Part shown: positions 1-8,598 of the stretch, in pieces | How the letters are laid out: each line of letters opens with the position of its first letter | How positions within the stretch are numbered: the first letter of the stretch is position 1 | Source of the DNA: Phocaeicola_A sp045545095 | GTDB lineage: Bacteria; Bacteroidota; Bacteroidia; Bacteroidales; Bacteroidaceae | Direction of reading: 5' to 3' | NCBI GenBank assembly: GCA_045545095.1 | Contig: JAZQAG010000031.1 | Span: 27,401-91,400 of the forward strand | DNA length: 64,000 bases | Notes under the pieces: model-generated | What the model was told of the DNA's origin: nothing | What the model saw: the letters and a program-made list of their open reading frames with translations, nothing else | Databases searched by the model: none | Translations under genes and position numbers: made by a program

Positions 1-1285
1 CTATATAGGAGAGTCTGCCGTCCAGACTCATGTTGGCCGTTACGATACCGTTCAGGCTCATATCCTCTAATGGATATACATTTTTGATTTGTCCAAGATT
101 GAGGGTTCCGTTGGCCGAAAGGGCAAAGTCCGGATCGCTGATAGGAGTCTTCACCTTAGCGGTCATGGCAAATGGGGCATTCATCATGTTGAATGAGAAC
201 TGGCTGACGTTAACTTCCGTCATGTCCATAGAACCGCCAGGGTTGTTCACCATAGCATTTACCTGTATATTGTCCACTCCTGCGGGTAAGGCCGGGTATC
301 TGAATTGGCCATCCTTCACTTGCAATTTTGCTTCAAATTGTGGCAAGATGCTGTCGCCTACCAGTTCACCTTTGGCAAATGCGCTGAGACTTACATTTCC
401 TTCAGCTTTCAGGTCGGCAAAATCCTTGGCATAGATAGCAGGAATAAGCGAAAGAATCTCTTTGAAATTGACATCGGCAGTATTCAATGTCAAGTCCATG
501 CTCATTGGCGCTTCGGTGGGCATATTGACCCAACCGTCGATAGTTGCCCGGATGGCATTCAGGGCCAGAGTGTTTTCCTTTAATGTGTAACGGCCGTTCT
601 TCAAGTCGGCTTCGATATCGAGGCCTGTTTCGATGCGTACTTGACTCAGGAATGGGATATTCCCCATTTTGAAGGTCAGTGCACGGATTACAGCTTCGAG
701 ATTCAATGTGGTGTTGTCGGTAGCCATATCACCGGAGCAAGTGGCATCCAATCCTGCTATACTGGCATACATGCCGGCTTGACGGTCATCATAGATGATG
801 TTAAGATTTTCCAGTGTCAACTCCTTCAGCTGGATGCGAAATGCGGACTCTGTTGTGGTGGTGTCTTCCTCTGTCACGGTGGTACTATCGGTTTTCATGA
901 CATCCCAATTGGGTCGTCCGTCTTCCAGTACAATGGCTTTTAGTCGTGTGTCAGCCACCAGCACCTTAGATATATCAAATCCTGAGTCTCCGAACAGGGA
1001 CATCAGATTTACAGCCACTTGCAGGTCGCCGGCTTCTACAAGGGTGTCATTTTCAAACTCGTTTATTCCCTTCAGCCAAAAGCCTTCCAAGCCGACAGAT
1101 GCTTGTGGAAATTCTCGGAGCAGACTGATGTCCAAGTCTTCGAAGCCGAATTCAGCATTCAGCATCTTGTTTCCCTCTGCGATGACGATCTCTTTGATCT
1201 TTCCCTTGAATGCCAAAGGAAGGATAGCCATCAGTGCCAGTAAACATACCAGCACAATTCCTGTAATTTTTGCGAATTTCTTCAT
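1..1285 (-). CDS. AsmA family outer-membrane biogenesis protein (3' end cut by window edge)
   Basis: The reading frame starts at ATG 1285 on the minus strand and runs off the left edge, so only about the first 428 residues are visible. The N-terminus (MKKFAKITGIVLVCLLALM...) is one short transmembrane segment. It is followed by the pattern of AsmA-family N-termini: a basic stretch, then a segment with LNAEFGFEDLDISLLREFPQ and repeated beta-strand-like units. AsmA/TamB-like proteins are anchored in the inner membrane, span the periplasm and are implicated in lipid transport and outer-membrane assembly. It starts 24 bp after the helicase stop, so the two are probably cotranscribed. The family call is good; the specific role is not shown by the sequence. 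Confidence 0.75.
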   Translation of the reverse strand, partial: MKKFAKITGIVLVCLLALMAILPLAFKGKIKEIVIAEGNKMLNAEFGFEDLDISLLREFPQASVGLEGFWLKGINEFENDTLVEAGDLQVAVNLMSLFGDSGFDISKVLVADTRLKAIVLEDGRPNWDVMKTDSTTVTEEDTTTTESAFRIQLKELTLENLNIIYDDRQAGMYASIAGLDATCSGDMATDNTTLNLEAVIRALTFKMGNIPFLSQVRIETGLDIEADLKNGRYTLKENTLALNAIRATIDGWVNMPTEAPMSMDLTLNTADVNFKEILSLIPAIYAKDFADLKAEGNVSLSAFAKGELVGDSILPQFEAKLQVKDGQFRYPALPAGVDNIQVNAMVNNPGGSMDMTEVNVSQFSFNMMNAPFAMTAKVKTPISDPDFALSANGTLNLGQIKNVYPLEDMSLNGIVTANMSLDGRLSYI

Positions 1286-1309
1286 GTGTCAGTTTTTTAT
1301 GTATTATGT

Positions 1310-3325
1310 TTATGAGTTGTCTCTTCTTCTTTTCTGCTCGCGCAATTGTTCCGCAATTTCCCATTGGATGGCAGCTTCCTCTTCTTTGCCTATGGCATGG
1401 AGAGTGTCACCGAACAGGTGGTGTGCCTTAGGGTGCTCAGGCTTCAGGGAAGTGGCTTTGTCAAAATCGGCCAATGCTTCTGAAGTATGTTTGAGAGCCA
1501 GATGTGCCTTGCCCCGGTTATATACAGCTTTGAAAAGGAGCGGACTGAGCCGTACGGCCTCATTCAGTGCTTCCAAAGCTTCCAGATCTCTACCCTCTCC
1601 CAATAGTGTAACTCCTTTGCGTACCAAGACTTCAGTATGCTTGGGATATAGACGCAAAGCTTTCTCGTAGTTGGCTAAAGCGGCCTGATTATCATGTGCC
1701 TGAGTGATACATTCGTTCCCTAATCTTAAGTATTCATCAGCATACACTTTCAAGCTTTCCGTCAAACAGTACAGTTCCTCTTTCAAGGCTTTATTCTCTT
1801 CTTTTAGAGTATTGATAATTCCTAATTTGCGGCGTATCAGTCGGCGTATGTTAGGCTTTTCAATGTCGTATCTGGAGTGGATGGCCTTGAAGAAATCATC
1901 CAGAAACTCACCAAATTCTCCTTTGTTGAAATGTTCAATGGCCGAAATGTATTGCACATCGGCTTGAGCCAACCGGAGGGCACGGTCGATGGATTGCCGG
2001 TTATTGAAGCTGGTGGCAAACTGAACGATTTCCGGGCGTACAAAAATATCGGCACGAGTAATTTCCCGTTTCAGATAGATGCCATTCAGTGAAGTGCATC
2101 GGCTCAGGGCCACATAGGTCTGTCCTCCGGCGAATACACCGCCTGTAAAATCTATGATGGCATTGTTGAATGTCAGTCCCTGACTTTTGTGTACAGTAAT
2201 GGCCCATGCCAATCGGAGAGGGAACTGGATGAAACTGCCTAACACCTCTTCTTCTATTTTCTTCTCTTCTTCGTTGTAGTGATAGCGAATATTGTTCCAT
2301 TGGGCTGGTTCCACATCGTATTCATGCCCGTCTTCTGTGACGATGAATACGTGCTCTGCGTTAAGGTCTATTCCTGATACGGTACCCAATGTCCCGTTTA
2401 CCCATCGTTTTTCCATATCATTTTTCACGAAGATAACTTGGGCACCGGGCTTCAACTCCAATGTCATGGATGTGGGCAAACTGCTTTCTGGGAATTCTCC
2501 CCGTATCTCGCCTTCCAACCGGATGGGGTCACCCGGCAATTGGGCCAATCGCTGTTCATTGATATAATCCACATTGTCCCGCCGGGTAGCCAGAGTGATA
2601 AAGAGACCTTCCGTACTTCTGGCCTCTACCCCTACGCGTGTATTCAGCAATTGGAGGTCTGTCGCTCCGGCCTTATTGGTTCGGATGTGGTCCAATACAC
2701 TGATGAATCCCTTATCGCTTTGCCTATATACTTTGCGCAATTCTATAGAGACCAATTCCATTTGTTGGAATACTTGTGCCGAGAAAAAGTATGGATTGGG
2801 ATAGAAACGGTTCAGAATTTCTCGTTCATCGCTCTTTACCACAGGCTCCAACTGGTAAGCATCACCTACCAATAATATCTGTTTCCCGCCGAATGGCTCG
2901 CGCAGATTACGGGAATATATACGTAGCACTTTGTCGATAAAGTCGATAATGTCTGCCCGCACCATCGAAATCTCATCAATGATGATAAGCTCAATCTGTT
3001 GCAATAATTTGCAGTGGGAACTCGTATAGCGCAATGTGTCCCGAATGCGTTTGGGGGAATATTGCGGGTCGTCAGGTAATAACGGATGAAAAGGCAAACG
3101 GAAAAAACTGTGCAATGTACTTCCTCCCGCATTGATAGCAGCAATGCCTGTCGGGGCCAGTACTACATATTTCTTTTTTGTCTGGCTGCACACATAGCGT
3201 AAGAATGTGGATTTACCCGTCCCCGCTTTTCCCGTAAGAAAAACAGACTGACGGGTATATTGAATCAGTTTCAGGGCATCCTGAAACTCCGCATTGTCTA
3301 AGTCTATGGTGGTTGCTCCTTTCAT
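1310..3325 (-). CDS. PIF1/RecD-like superfamily 1 helicase with C-terminal TPR repeats
   Basis: A 671-residue protein. The Walker A motif TGKAGTGKST lies at residues 31-40, Walker B IIIDEIS near residue 115, and a UvrD_C_2-like motif (WAITVHKSQGLTF, then TYVALSRC) around residues 375-410. This is the layout of PIF1/RecD-type 5'-3' DNA helicases. After a charged coiled-coil-like linker (residues ~500-550) come about three TPR units (residues ~560-665, e.g. ALANYEKALRLYPKHTEVLV). The helicase-TPR combination is common in Bacteroidales. The TPR part probably mediates protein contacts. Replication-fork or repair work is inferred from the family. It is the first gene of the operon that continues into the AsmA gene. 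Confidence 0.85.
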   Translation of the reverse strand: MKGATTIDLDNAEFQDALKLIQYTRQSVFLTGKAGTGKSTFLRYVCSQTKKKYVVLAPTGIAAINAGGSTLHSFFRLPFHPLLPDDPQYSPKRIRDTLRYTSSHCKLLQQIELIIIDEISMVRADIIDFIDKVLRIYSRNLREPFGGKQILLVGDAYQLEPVVKSDEREILNRFYPNPYFFSAQVFQQMELVSIELRKVYRQSDKGFISVLDHIRTNKAGATDLQLLNTRVGVEARSTEGLFITLATRRDNVDYINEQRLAQLPGDPIRLEGEIRGEFPESSLPTSMTLELKPGAQVIFVKNDMEKRWVNGTLGTVSGIDLNAEHVFIVTEDGHEYDVEPAQWNNIRYHYNEEEKKIEEEVLGSFIQFPLRLAWAITVHKSQGLTFNNAIIDFTGGVFAGGQTYVALSRCTSLNGIYLKREITRADIFVRPEIVQFATSFNNRQSIDRALRLAQADVQYISAIEHFNKGEFGEFLDDFFKAIHSRYDIEKPNIRRLIRRKLGIINTLKEENKALKEELYCLTESLKVYADEYLRLGNECITQAHDNQAALANYEKALRLYPKHTEVLVRKGVTLLGEGRDLEALEALNEAVRLSPLLFKAVYNRGKAHLALKHTSEALADFDKATSLKPEHPKAHHLFGDTLHAIGKEEEAAIQWEIAEQLREQKRRRDNS

Positions 3326-3344
3326 CTCTCTCTCGTATAGGTCG

Positions 3345-3352
3345 CAAAGATA
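3345..3352 (-). promoter_or_regulatory. Putative -7 box (TATCTTTG) for the helicase/AsmA operon
   Basis: Reads TATCTTTG on the minus strand, 20 bp upstream of the helicase ATG, matching the Bacteroidetes sigma-ABfr -7 consensus TAnnTTTG. No good TTG -33 element lies at the expected distance. Confidence 0.5.
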
Positions 3353-3430
3353 GTTAAAAGGTGGTATATAGCCGTCCCTTTGTACATTTATTTTTCTTAA
3401 AAGTTACGAGACTCTGTGGAAAGGAAAAAA

Positions 3431-3526
3431 TGCGCCTTGCATTTTAAAATGTGCGCCTTGCATTTTTCAAAAAGCAAGGCGCATTTGCACCAACTGCAAG
3501 GCGCATTTCTGAAAAAGCAAGGCGCA
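3431..3526. repeat. Array A: five 10-bp units spaced 21-22 nt
   Basis: Units tgcgccttgc at 3431 and 3452, then the reverse complement gcaaggcgca at 3474, 3496 and 3517. Start-to-start spacing is 21, 22, 22, 21. Units 2 and 3 with their T/A tracts form one strong hairpin (3452-3483). The array lies between the tRNA-Thr terminator and the helicase promoter. The same five-unit layout recurs at 58411-58506. Confidence 0.9.
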
Positions 3527-3634
3527 TTTTTTGCAGACAAGCACGAATTGTGTACTTCCCTGTTTTTAGTTGTCAGTTTGGGGGTACTTCCTGCATTTTG
3601 GTCACAATTGTTTGGCAATTCGTGTGATTCGTAC

Positions 3635-3674
3635 AAAAAAATAACGAGGATGTATCGGTTGATACACCCTCGTT
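3635..3674 (-). terminator. Intrinsic terminator of the structured RNA/tRNA-Thr transcript
   Basis: A 14-bp stem (3643-3656 with 3661-3674, one wobble pair) closes a 4-nt GGTT loop. Read on the minus strand it is followed by a run of T (3635-3641). It lies just after the 3' end of tRNA-Thr. Confidence 0.85.
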
Positions 3675-3682
3675 CCTTTGTG

Positions 3683-3756
3683 AGCCTCTTGTCGGATTCG
3701 AACCAACGACCCCGAGATTACAAATCACGTGCTCTGGCCAACTGAGCTAAAGAGGC
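3683..3756 (-). tRNA. tRNA-Thr (anticodon TGT)
   Basis: Seven-bp acceptor stem GCCTCTT/AAGAGGC, D-arm GCTCAGTTGGCCAGAGC, anticodon loop TTTGTAA with anticodon TGT, and T-arm with GGTTCGAATCC. The anticodon stem has one T-T mismatch in the middle. CCA is not encoded. It lies 4 nt downstream of the 96-nt structured RNA and probably shares its promoter. Confidence 0.93.
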
Positions 3757-3760
3757 GGGT

Positions 3761-3856
3761 GGGTAAGCTGACTATATCGCGTCGCTACGACCTTCTACCT
3801 TTGCTGCGGTCAAGCCCTGGAGGATTCGAAAGGAGCTGACCGTATAGGACTTACCC
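3761..3856 (-). ncRNA. 96-nt structured RNA, possibly a small 4.5S-type SRP RNA
   Basis: On the minus strand this segment begins GGGTAAG and ends CTTACCC (7-bp closing stem), followed inward by CTATA/TATAG. The interior can form further helices, for example CGGTCA/TGACCG, or an extended rod with CCAGG and AGCA near the tip. A perfect TTG-N20-TACCTTTG promoter ends 12 nt before its 5' end, and it is 4 nt from tRNA-Thr. The size, self-pairing ends and tip words are compatible with a small bacterial SRP RNA. The usual GGAA tetraloop is not evident, so the identity is inference. A processed leader or an unknown RNA is the alternative. Confidence 0.5.
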
Positions 3857-3868
3857 GTTTTGCGGCTG

Positions 3869-3899
3869 CAAAGGTACTTCTTTTTGACCATTTGAGCAA
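3869..3899 (-). promoter_or_regulatory. Promoter for the structured RNA and tRNA-Thr
   Basis: On the minus strand TTG (3897-3899), a 20-bp spacer and TACCTTTG (3869-3876): a perfect fit to the Bacteroidetes -33/-7 consensus. The expected start point is about 3856-3862, exactly where the structured RNA begins. Confidence 0.85.
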
Positions 3900-4026
3900 G
3901 AGAATGCGTCACTTTTTTGCATGTTTTTACATTTTTGTACCGTAGGAAGTTCTTATTATTTATGTTTTGTGAAGCAAAAAACATATTATCTTATGTTAAT
4001 TACGCTGTTATTTACATGATTTGTCG

Positions 4027-4034
4027 TATTTTTG
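4027..4034 (+). promoter_or_regulatory. Putative -7 box (TATTTTTG) for the DUF4199 operon
   Basis: Matches TAnnTTTG, 25 bp upstream of the first gene of a plus-strand operon. No clear TTG lies at the -33 distance. Confidence 0.5.
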
Positions 4035-4059
4035 CAAACTGTAGATAGAATCAATCTTT

Positions 4060-4626
4060 ATGGGAAAGAGTACGTTTAGCAATAATGTGTTGAATTGTGC
4101 CATGACTTATGGTACGGCTATGGGTGGGTATTGGATTGCCAAATTCCTGCTTGTACCATTTATTTTTTCAGTTCCCTTGACCTCTTTATTCTTTCTTCTT
4201 CTGACGGTAGCAGTTCCATTCTTGGGATATTATTTTACTCGTCAATACCGTAATCGTTATTGTCCGGAAGGGCGTGTATCCTTTATGCAGGCATGGATTT
4301 TCTGTCTGCTTATGTACATGTTTGCTGCGCTCCTTGTCTCGGTGGCGCATTATATCTTCTTCCGCTATGTGGATAATGGTGCGATGCTGGCTACTTATTC
4401 AGGGATGTTGGAGCAGGTGCAACAGGCCGATCCATCCCTGACAGATTCCATCGGGCAGTATAAGGAGGCGATGGAGATGATGGCATCGCTTACTCCTATC
4501 GAATTGACTGTTCAAATGATTTCGAGCAATATATTTTATGGAATGATATTCTCATTGCCTACGGCTCTCTTTGTCTCTTTGGGACATAAAACAGAGGAGA
4601 AGGAGGACCAATGGGATAAACAATAA
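4060..4626 (+). CDS. DUF4199 family membrane protein
   Basis: A 188-residue protein with four predicted membrane segments: residues ~15-35, ~38-58, ~72-98 and ~155-180. The long polar loop before the last segment (SGMLEQVQQADPSLTDSIGQYKEAME) and the overall arrangement are those of DUF4199, a Bacteroidetes family with no known biochemical activity. It is followed 9 bp later by a polyprenyl-phosphate-type glycosyltransferase, a pairing often seen in Bacteroidales. An envelope function in concert with that enzyme is inferred only from position. Confidence 0.75.
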   Translation: MGKSTFSNNVLNCAMTYGTAMGGYWIAKFLLVPFIFSVPLTSLFFLLLTVAVPFLGYYFTRQYRNRYCPEGRVSFMQAWIFCLLMYMFAALLVSVAHYIFFRYVDNGAMLATYSGMLEQVQQADPSLTDSIGQYKEAMEMMASLTPIELTVQMISSNIFYGMIFSLPTALFVSLGHKTEEKEDQWDKQ

Positions 4627-4635
4627 TGTGAAGTA

Positions 4636-5619
4636 ATGGATATGGAAGAGAAAGAGACAAAAGTGGCATTGGATATTTCTGTGGTGGTGCCTTTGTACAA
4701 CGAAGATGAATCACTTCCCGAACTTTATGCCTGGATTGAACGGGTAATGAATGCTCATGGATTCAGCTATGAGGTGATATTTGTGAATGATGGCAGTACA
4801 GACCGTTCGTGGGAGGTGATAGAAGAACTGCAAGAAAAATCACCTAATGTAAGAGGCATAAAGTTCCGCCGTAATTACGGGAAATCCCCAGCATTGTATT
4901 GTGGCTTCGAACGTGCAAAGGGAAAGGTTGTCATTACGATGGATGCCGATTTGCAGGATAGTCCCGATGAAATCCCGGAACTGTACCGTATGATTACGGA
5001 AGAGAAATATGATTTGGTGTCCGGTTGGAAACAAAAGCGCTATGATCCTCTCTCTAAAACCATACCGACGAAATTGTTCAATGCTACGGCGCGTGCAGTC
5101 AGCGGAATTCACAATTTGCATGATTTCAATTGCGGACTCAAGGCATATTGTAGTGATGTGGTAAAGAATATAGAGGTATATGGAGAGATGCACCGCTATA
5201 TCCCTTATTTGGCGAAAGAGGCAGGTTTCAAACGCATAGGTGAGAAGGTCGTACAGCATCAGGCTCGTAAATATGGTACAACGAAGTTTGGTCTCGAGCG
5301 TTTTGTCAATGGATACCTGGACTTGCTTTCTCTCTGGTTCCTTTCCAAGTTCGGAGTGAAGCCCATGCATATATTCGGCCTTTTGGGTACGCTGATGTTC
5401 GTGTTGGGATTTGTGTCTGTCTGCGTTGTGGGAGTGAATAAATTGTACGCACTCTCGATGGATATTCCGGCCAGATTGGTGACAGATTCTCCCTATTTCT
5501 ACTTGGCTTTGACGGCGATGATATTGGGAACCCAACTATTCCTTACGGGATTTGTCGCTGAACTGGTAAGCCGTAATTCTCCTGAACGTAATAAATATCA
5601 GATTGAAAAAGAGATATGA
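4636..5619 (+). CDS. Family 2 glycosyltransferase (dolichol-phosphate-mannose synthase/GtrB-like)
   Basis: A 327-residue protein. A GT2 fold starts at residue ~13 (VVVPLYNEDESLPELY). The nucleotide-sugar/metal motif is MDADLQDSP near residue 100, followed by FNCGLKAY and a basic stretch QARKYGTTKFGLERF. Two C-terminal transmembrane helices lie at ~240-265 and ~285-310. This is the architecture of enzymes that move a sugar from a nucleotide donor to a polyprenyl phosphate at the cytoplasmic face. Sugar and acceptor cannot be read from sequence. Its stop overlaps the next start by 4 bp, so translation is probably coupled. Confidence 0.88.
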   Translation: MDMEEKETKVALDISVVVPLYNEDESLPELYAWIERVMNAHGFSYEVIFVNDGSTDRSWEVIEELQEKSPNVRGIKFRRNYGKSPALYCGFERAKGKVVITMDADLQDSPDEIPELYRMITEEKYDLVSGWKQKRYDPLSKTIPTKLFNATARAVSGIHNLHDFNCGLKAYCSDVVKNIEVYGEMHRYIPYLAKEAGFKRIGEKVVQHQARKYGTTKFGLERFVNGYLDLLSLWFLSKFGVKPMHIFGLLGTLMFVLGFVSVCVVGVNKLYALSMDIPARLVTDSPYFYLALTAMILGTQLFLTGFVAELVSRNSPERNKYQIEKEI

Positions 5620-6203
5620 GAAGGCTCCTTCCTCTGATTGTTGTAGCAGGTTGGCTGGCCATGTGGACAGTAAGCTGTGAGAGCAGTGATTGCATGCTCT
5701 CCAGTGAGTCGTATTGTAGTATGACCTTTGTTGATGGCGAAGATAAAGGCGTAAAACTGTCCGATACACTGACGGTTACTACAAATATGGCCGGTTATGA
5801 TACGCTCTTTGTCTATCGCTCTGATACCGATATGGTGGTCTCTGATAAGCCTGTTGATTCCCTGCTGGCGAAGGACTATATATTGACAGTAGAGACAATT
5901 CGCAAACAGGGAGTACTGATTAATCAGAAATATGGGGCAGAGGGAATGCAGTTGCCTTTGGCCTATTTGGTAGAGGCTGATACGTTTTATCTGCATTACG
6001 GCTCGGTATTGGTGGATACTTTGTGGGTAAAGCATCAGAACCTTCCTTTCTTCTCGTCCATGGAGTGTGGTACGGTGATGCACTATAAATTATTAAATGT
6101 CTCTTCTACTCATCATTTGATAGATTCTGTACGGATAGTTTCCGCAGATGTGACAAATACCCTTCGTGAGAATGTTAAGATATATTATACTGTTAGCAAT
6201 TAG
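5616..6203 (+). CDS. DUF6452-like exported protein
   Basis: A 195-residue protein with an N-terminal signal sequence ending in SCESSDC (lipobox-like). The mature part is mostly beta-strand with pairs of valine-rich strands and few charged patches. I recall a Bacteroidales family of this type (DUF6452) encoded directly before a DUF6048 barrel protein, which is the arrangement here. No catalytic motif is visible. It overlaps the upstream glycosyltransferase by 4 bp and the downstream gene by about 30 bp, so the three belong to one transcript. Envelope location is inferred from the signal sequence. Confidence 0.65.
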   Translation: MRRLLPLIVVAGWLAMWTVSCESSDCMLSSESYCSMTFVDGEDKGVKLSDTLTVTTNMAGYDTLFVYRSDTDMVVSDKPVDSLLAKDYILTVETIRKQGVLINQKYGAEGMQLPLAYLVEADTFYLHYGSVLVDTLWVKHQNLPFFSSMECGTVMHYKLLNVSSTHHLIDSVRIVSADVTNTLRENVKIYYTVSN

Positions 6204-6894
6204 TATGTTGCTGTCGATAGGTTCACTGATGGCTCAACAACCTAAGAAGCAAGAGCGTGGAGTGGAACCTAAGAGAAGCCGGATAGTAGAGTGGCTTGAC
6301 TTGACAGATACGATTCCTGTATTCCAGGGCATGAATGTCATGGTTGACTTGGTTGGCCCTGGCGGGTATGTCCTGGGTAGCGATTTCTTTGCTGCTGAAG
6401 CTGCTTTGGAGGTCAATCTGTTGAATCGTTTCTTCCCTGTTCTCGAGGTAGGATATGGACGTACTGATGCCATCAATGAAGATACCGAGTTGCATTATAA
6501 GACTGCAGCTCCCTATTTCCGCTTAGGTCTCAATTATAATGTCCAGTACAAAAAGAAACTGCCAGGATATATCTATGCTGGTGCCCGTATCGCTTATAGT
6601 ACATTCAAGTATGACATAGATGGACCGCCGATGACAGATCCGGTATGGGGTGGGGAACTTCCTTTTCATATAGCCGGAGTCAAGGGGGATGCTCTTTGGG
6701 CGGAATTGTTGGTAGGAGTACGTGCACAGATTTACAAGAACCTGCATATGGGCTGGAGTTTCAGGTATAAAGTGAATCTTCGGGTAAAAGACGGTGCTAA
6801 TTCTGAACCATGGTACATTCCTGGATATGGAGCGAATAGCAGTACGAAATTTGGGGCGACCTATGATATCGTGTACTGTATTCCGTGGAAATAA
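6172..6894 (+). CDS. DUF6048-like outer-membrane beta-barrel protein
   Basis: A frame of about 240 residues. GTG at 6166 is possible, but ATG at 6172 (MLRYIILLAISMLLSIGSLM) gives a clean signal peptide. After residue ~45 the protein has alternating hydrophobic/aromatic strands such as PYFRLGLNYNVQYKKKLPGY and ends in ...IVYCIPWK, typical of small outer-membrane barrels. The start lies inside the 3' end of the preceding gene. Pairing with the DUF6452-like protein suggests the two act together, but the role is unknown. Confidence 0.65.
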   Translation: MLRYIILLAISMLLSIGSLMAQQPKKQERGVEPKRSRIVEWLDLTDTIPVFQGMNVMVDLVGPGGYVLGSDFFAAEAALEVNLLNRFFPVLEVGYGRTDAINEDTELHYKTAAPYFRLGLNYNVQYKKKLPGYIYAGARIAYSTFKYDIDGPPMTDPVWGGELPFHIAGVKGDALWAELLVGVRAQIYKNLHMGWSFRYKVNLRVKDGANSEPWYIPGYGANSSTKFGATYDIVYCIPWK

Positions 6895-6930
6895 GAATAG
6901 AGGATAGGAAGTTGGATTACATCAGATATA

Positions 6931-7500
6931 ATGTCTTCATTTGAGATTTGGCTATTGGCCGTAGGACTTGCGATGGACTGTTTCACTGTTTCGGTAGCAA
7001 GTGGTATTATCCAGCGCTGTTGGCGTGGTGGTACGGCCGCTTCGTTGTCTGTAGCTTTTGGAGTATTTCAGGGTGGAATGACACTGATTGGATGGGTGGG
7101 GACCCGTTATCTGCATGGAATGATAGAGTCGGTAGATCATTGGATTGCATTTGGATTGTTGGCTTTTCTGGGCAGTCGTATGATTTATGAAGGACTGCAG
7201 TCTGATGAAAAAAGTCACCATTTCAATCCGGCAGACCCGAAAGTGGTGCTGACCTTGGCTGTAGCAACGAGTATAGATGCTTTGGCTGTTGGCATATCTT
7301 TTGCATGTTTGGGAATGCATAGTCGTGATATGGTTAGTCCGGTTTTGATCATTGCCCTTGTTTCGACACTCTTTTCTTTAGTGGGATATACTTTGGGGAT
7401 AGCATGTGGACGGCGCATTCATCTGCCTGTAGAACCTGTCGGGGGATTGATTTTGATAGCGATTGGTTGTCGTATCTTGTATGAGCATCTGGCTATATAA
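6931..7500 (+). CDS. mntP: Manganese efflux pump MntP
   Basis: A 189-residue membrane protein with six predicted helices in two repeats. The conserved acidic motifs of MntP are present: GLAMDCFTVSVASG (residues ~12-25) and ATSIDALAVGISF (~108-120). MntP exports Mn(II) across the inner membrane and limits manganese toxicity. No yybP-ykoY-type leader is visible in the 36-bp upstream spacer, so it is probably transcribed from the upstream operon. Followed 18 bp later by apbE. Confidence 0.88.
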   Translation: MSSFEIWLLAVGLAMDCFTVSVASGIIQRCWRGGTAASLSVAFGVFQGGMTLIGWVGTRYLHGMIESVDHWIAFGLLAFLGSRMIYEGLQSDEKSHHFNPADPKVVLTLAVATSIDALAVGISFACLGMHSRDMVSPVLIIALVSTLFSLVGYTLGIACGRRIHLPVEPVGGLILIAIGCRILYEHLAI

Positions 7501-7518
7501 TATAATAAGGTATAATTT

Positions 7519-8538
7519 ATGAATGACAACAAGAAAAAAATACGCTGGCAGTTGCCTTTCTTATTGCTGTTGATCGTCGGTACAGTCATTATTCTTAGCA
7601 AGCAGGACCGTTCCCCTTATAGGACAAACACGGGTTTGATTTTTGGTACGGTCTATAAGGTAACCTATCAGGCTCCGGAGGATATGCAGGCGCAGATTGA
7701 AGCTGAATTGGATAAAGTGAACAATTCACTTTCTCCATTTCAGAATGGTTCCATTATATTTCGCATCAATAACAATGATTTGGGTGTGATTCCTGATTCC
7801 CTATTCATGCATGTGTTTGGGTTGGCACAAACTATTTCGGCTGATACATATGGCGCTTTTGATATTACTGTTGCTCCATTGGTCAATGCTTGGGGATTTG
7901 GGTTCAAAAATAGTGAAGGTATAGACTCGCTCACTATTGATTCATTACGCTCGTCGGTGGGAATGAATAACGTGTATTTCGATGGACAACAGATTGTGAA
8001 GGCCGATTCGGCTGTCATGCTTGACTGTAGTGCTATAGCCAAAGGATATGGATGTGATGTTGTGGCTAAACTTTTTGACAGGGCCGGTGTGAAGAATTAT
8101 ATGATAGAGATTGGTGGCGAGATAGTGGTGAAGGGGAAGAATGCCAAACTGTCCCGATGGAAAATCGGAATAAATAAGCCTGTCGAGGATTCATTGGCCC
8201 AAACTTCTGAACTGCAAACAATTTTGCAGGTGACAGATATTGCTATGGCTACATCTGGGAATTATCGTAATTTCTACTACCGGGATGGCAAGAAGTATGC
8301 TCATACGATTGACCCACGTACAGGCTATCCCGTGCAGCATTCTATCCTTTCTGCCACGGTATTAGCACCGGACTGTGCGACGGCAGATGCTTATGCCACC
8401 TCTTTCATGGTGCTTGGCCTTGATTCTGCTATTTCTGTTTGTTCCCGTCATCCTGAACTTCATGGTTATTTCATTTATGCGGATGAAGAGGGTGAGTTGG
8501 CGACTTATCAGACACCGGGATTTGAACAGTGGCGGTAA
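7519..8538 (+). CDS. apbE: FAD:protein FMN transferase (ApbE)
   Basis: A 339-residue protein with one N-terminal membrane anchor (residues ~10-27). It has the ApbE core: NNSLSPFQNGSIIFRIN (~70), DITVAPLVNAWGFGF (~115), DCSAIAKGYGCD (~172), IEIGGEIVVKG (~199), and HTIDPRTGYPV near residue 260, where the family binds the divalent metal. ApbE transfers FMN from FAD to a Thr of Na+-NQR/RNF subunits in the periplasm. No Nqr or Rnf genes are in this window, so its clients are encoded elsewhere. Confidence 0.9.
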   Translation: MNDNKKKIRWQLPFLLLLIVGTVIILSKQDRSPYRTNTGLIFGTVYKVTYQAPEDMQAQIEAELDKVNNSLSPFQNGSIIFRINNNDLGVIPDSLFMHVFGLAQTISADTYGAFDITVAPLVNAWGFGFKNSEGIDSLTIDSLRSSVGMNNVYFDGQQIVKADSAVMLDCSAIAKGYGCDVVAKLFDRAGVKNYMIEIGGEIVVKGKNAKLSRWKIGINKPVEDSLAQTSELQTILQVTDIAMATSGNYRNFYYRDGKKYAHTIDPRTGYPVQHSILSATVLAPDCATADAYATSFMVLGLDSAISVCSRHPELHGYFIYADEEGELATYQTPGFEQWR

Positions 8539-8598
8539 AGGTGTCGGCTGTTTATTCCTTTTTTAGAAACTTTATGAACCTATTATAAGTATAATACT

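Noticed and set aside
6895..6930. yybP-ykoY manganese riboswitch before mntP
   Set aside because: The spacer is only 36 bp and lacks the conserved loops.
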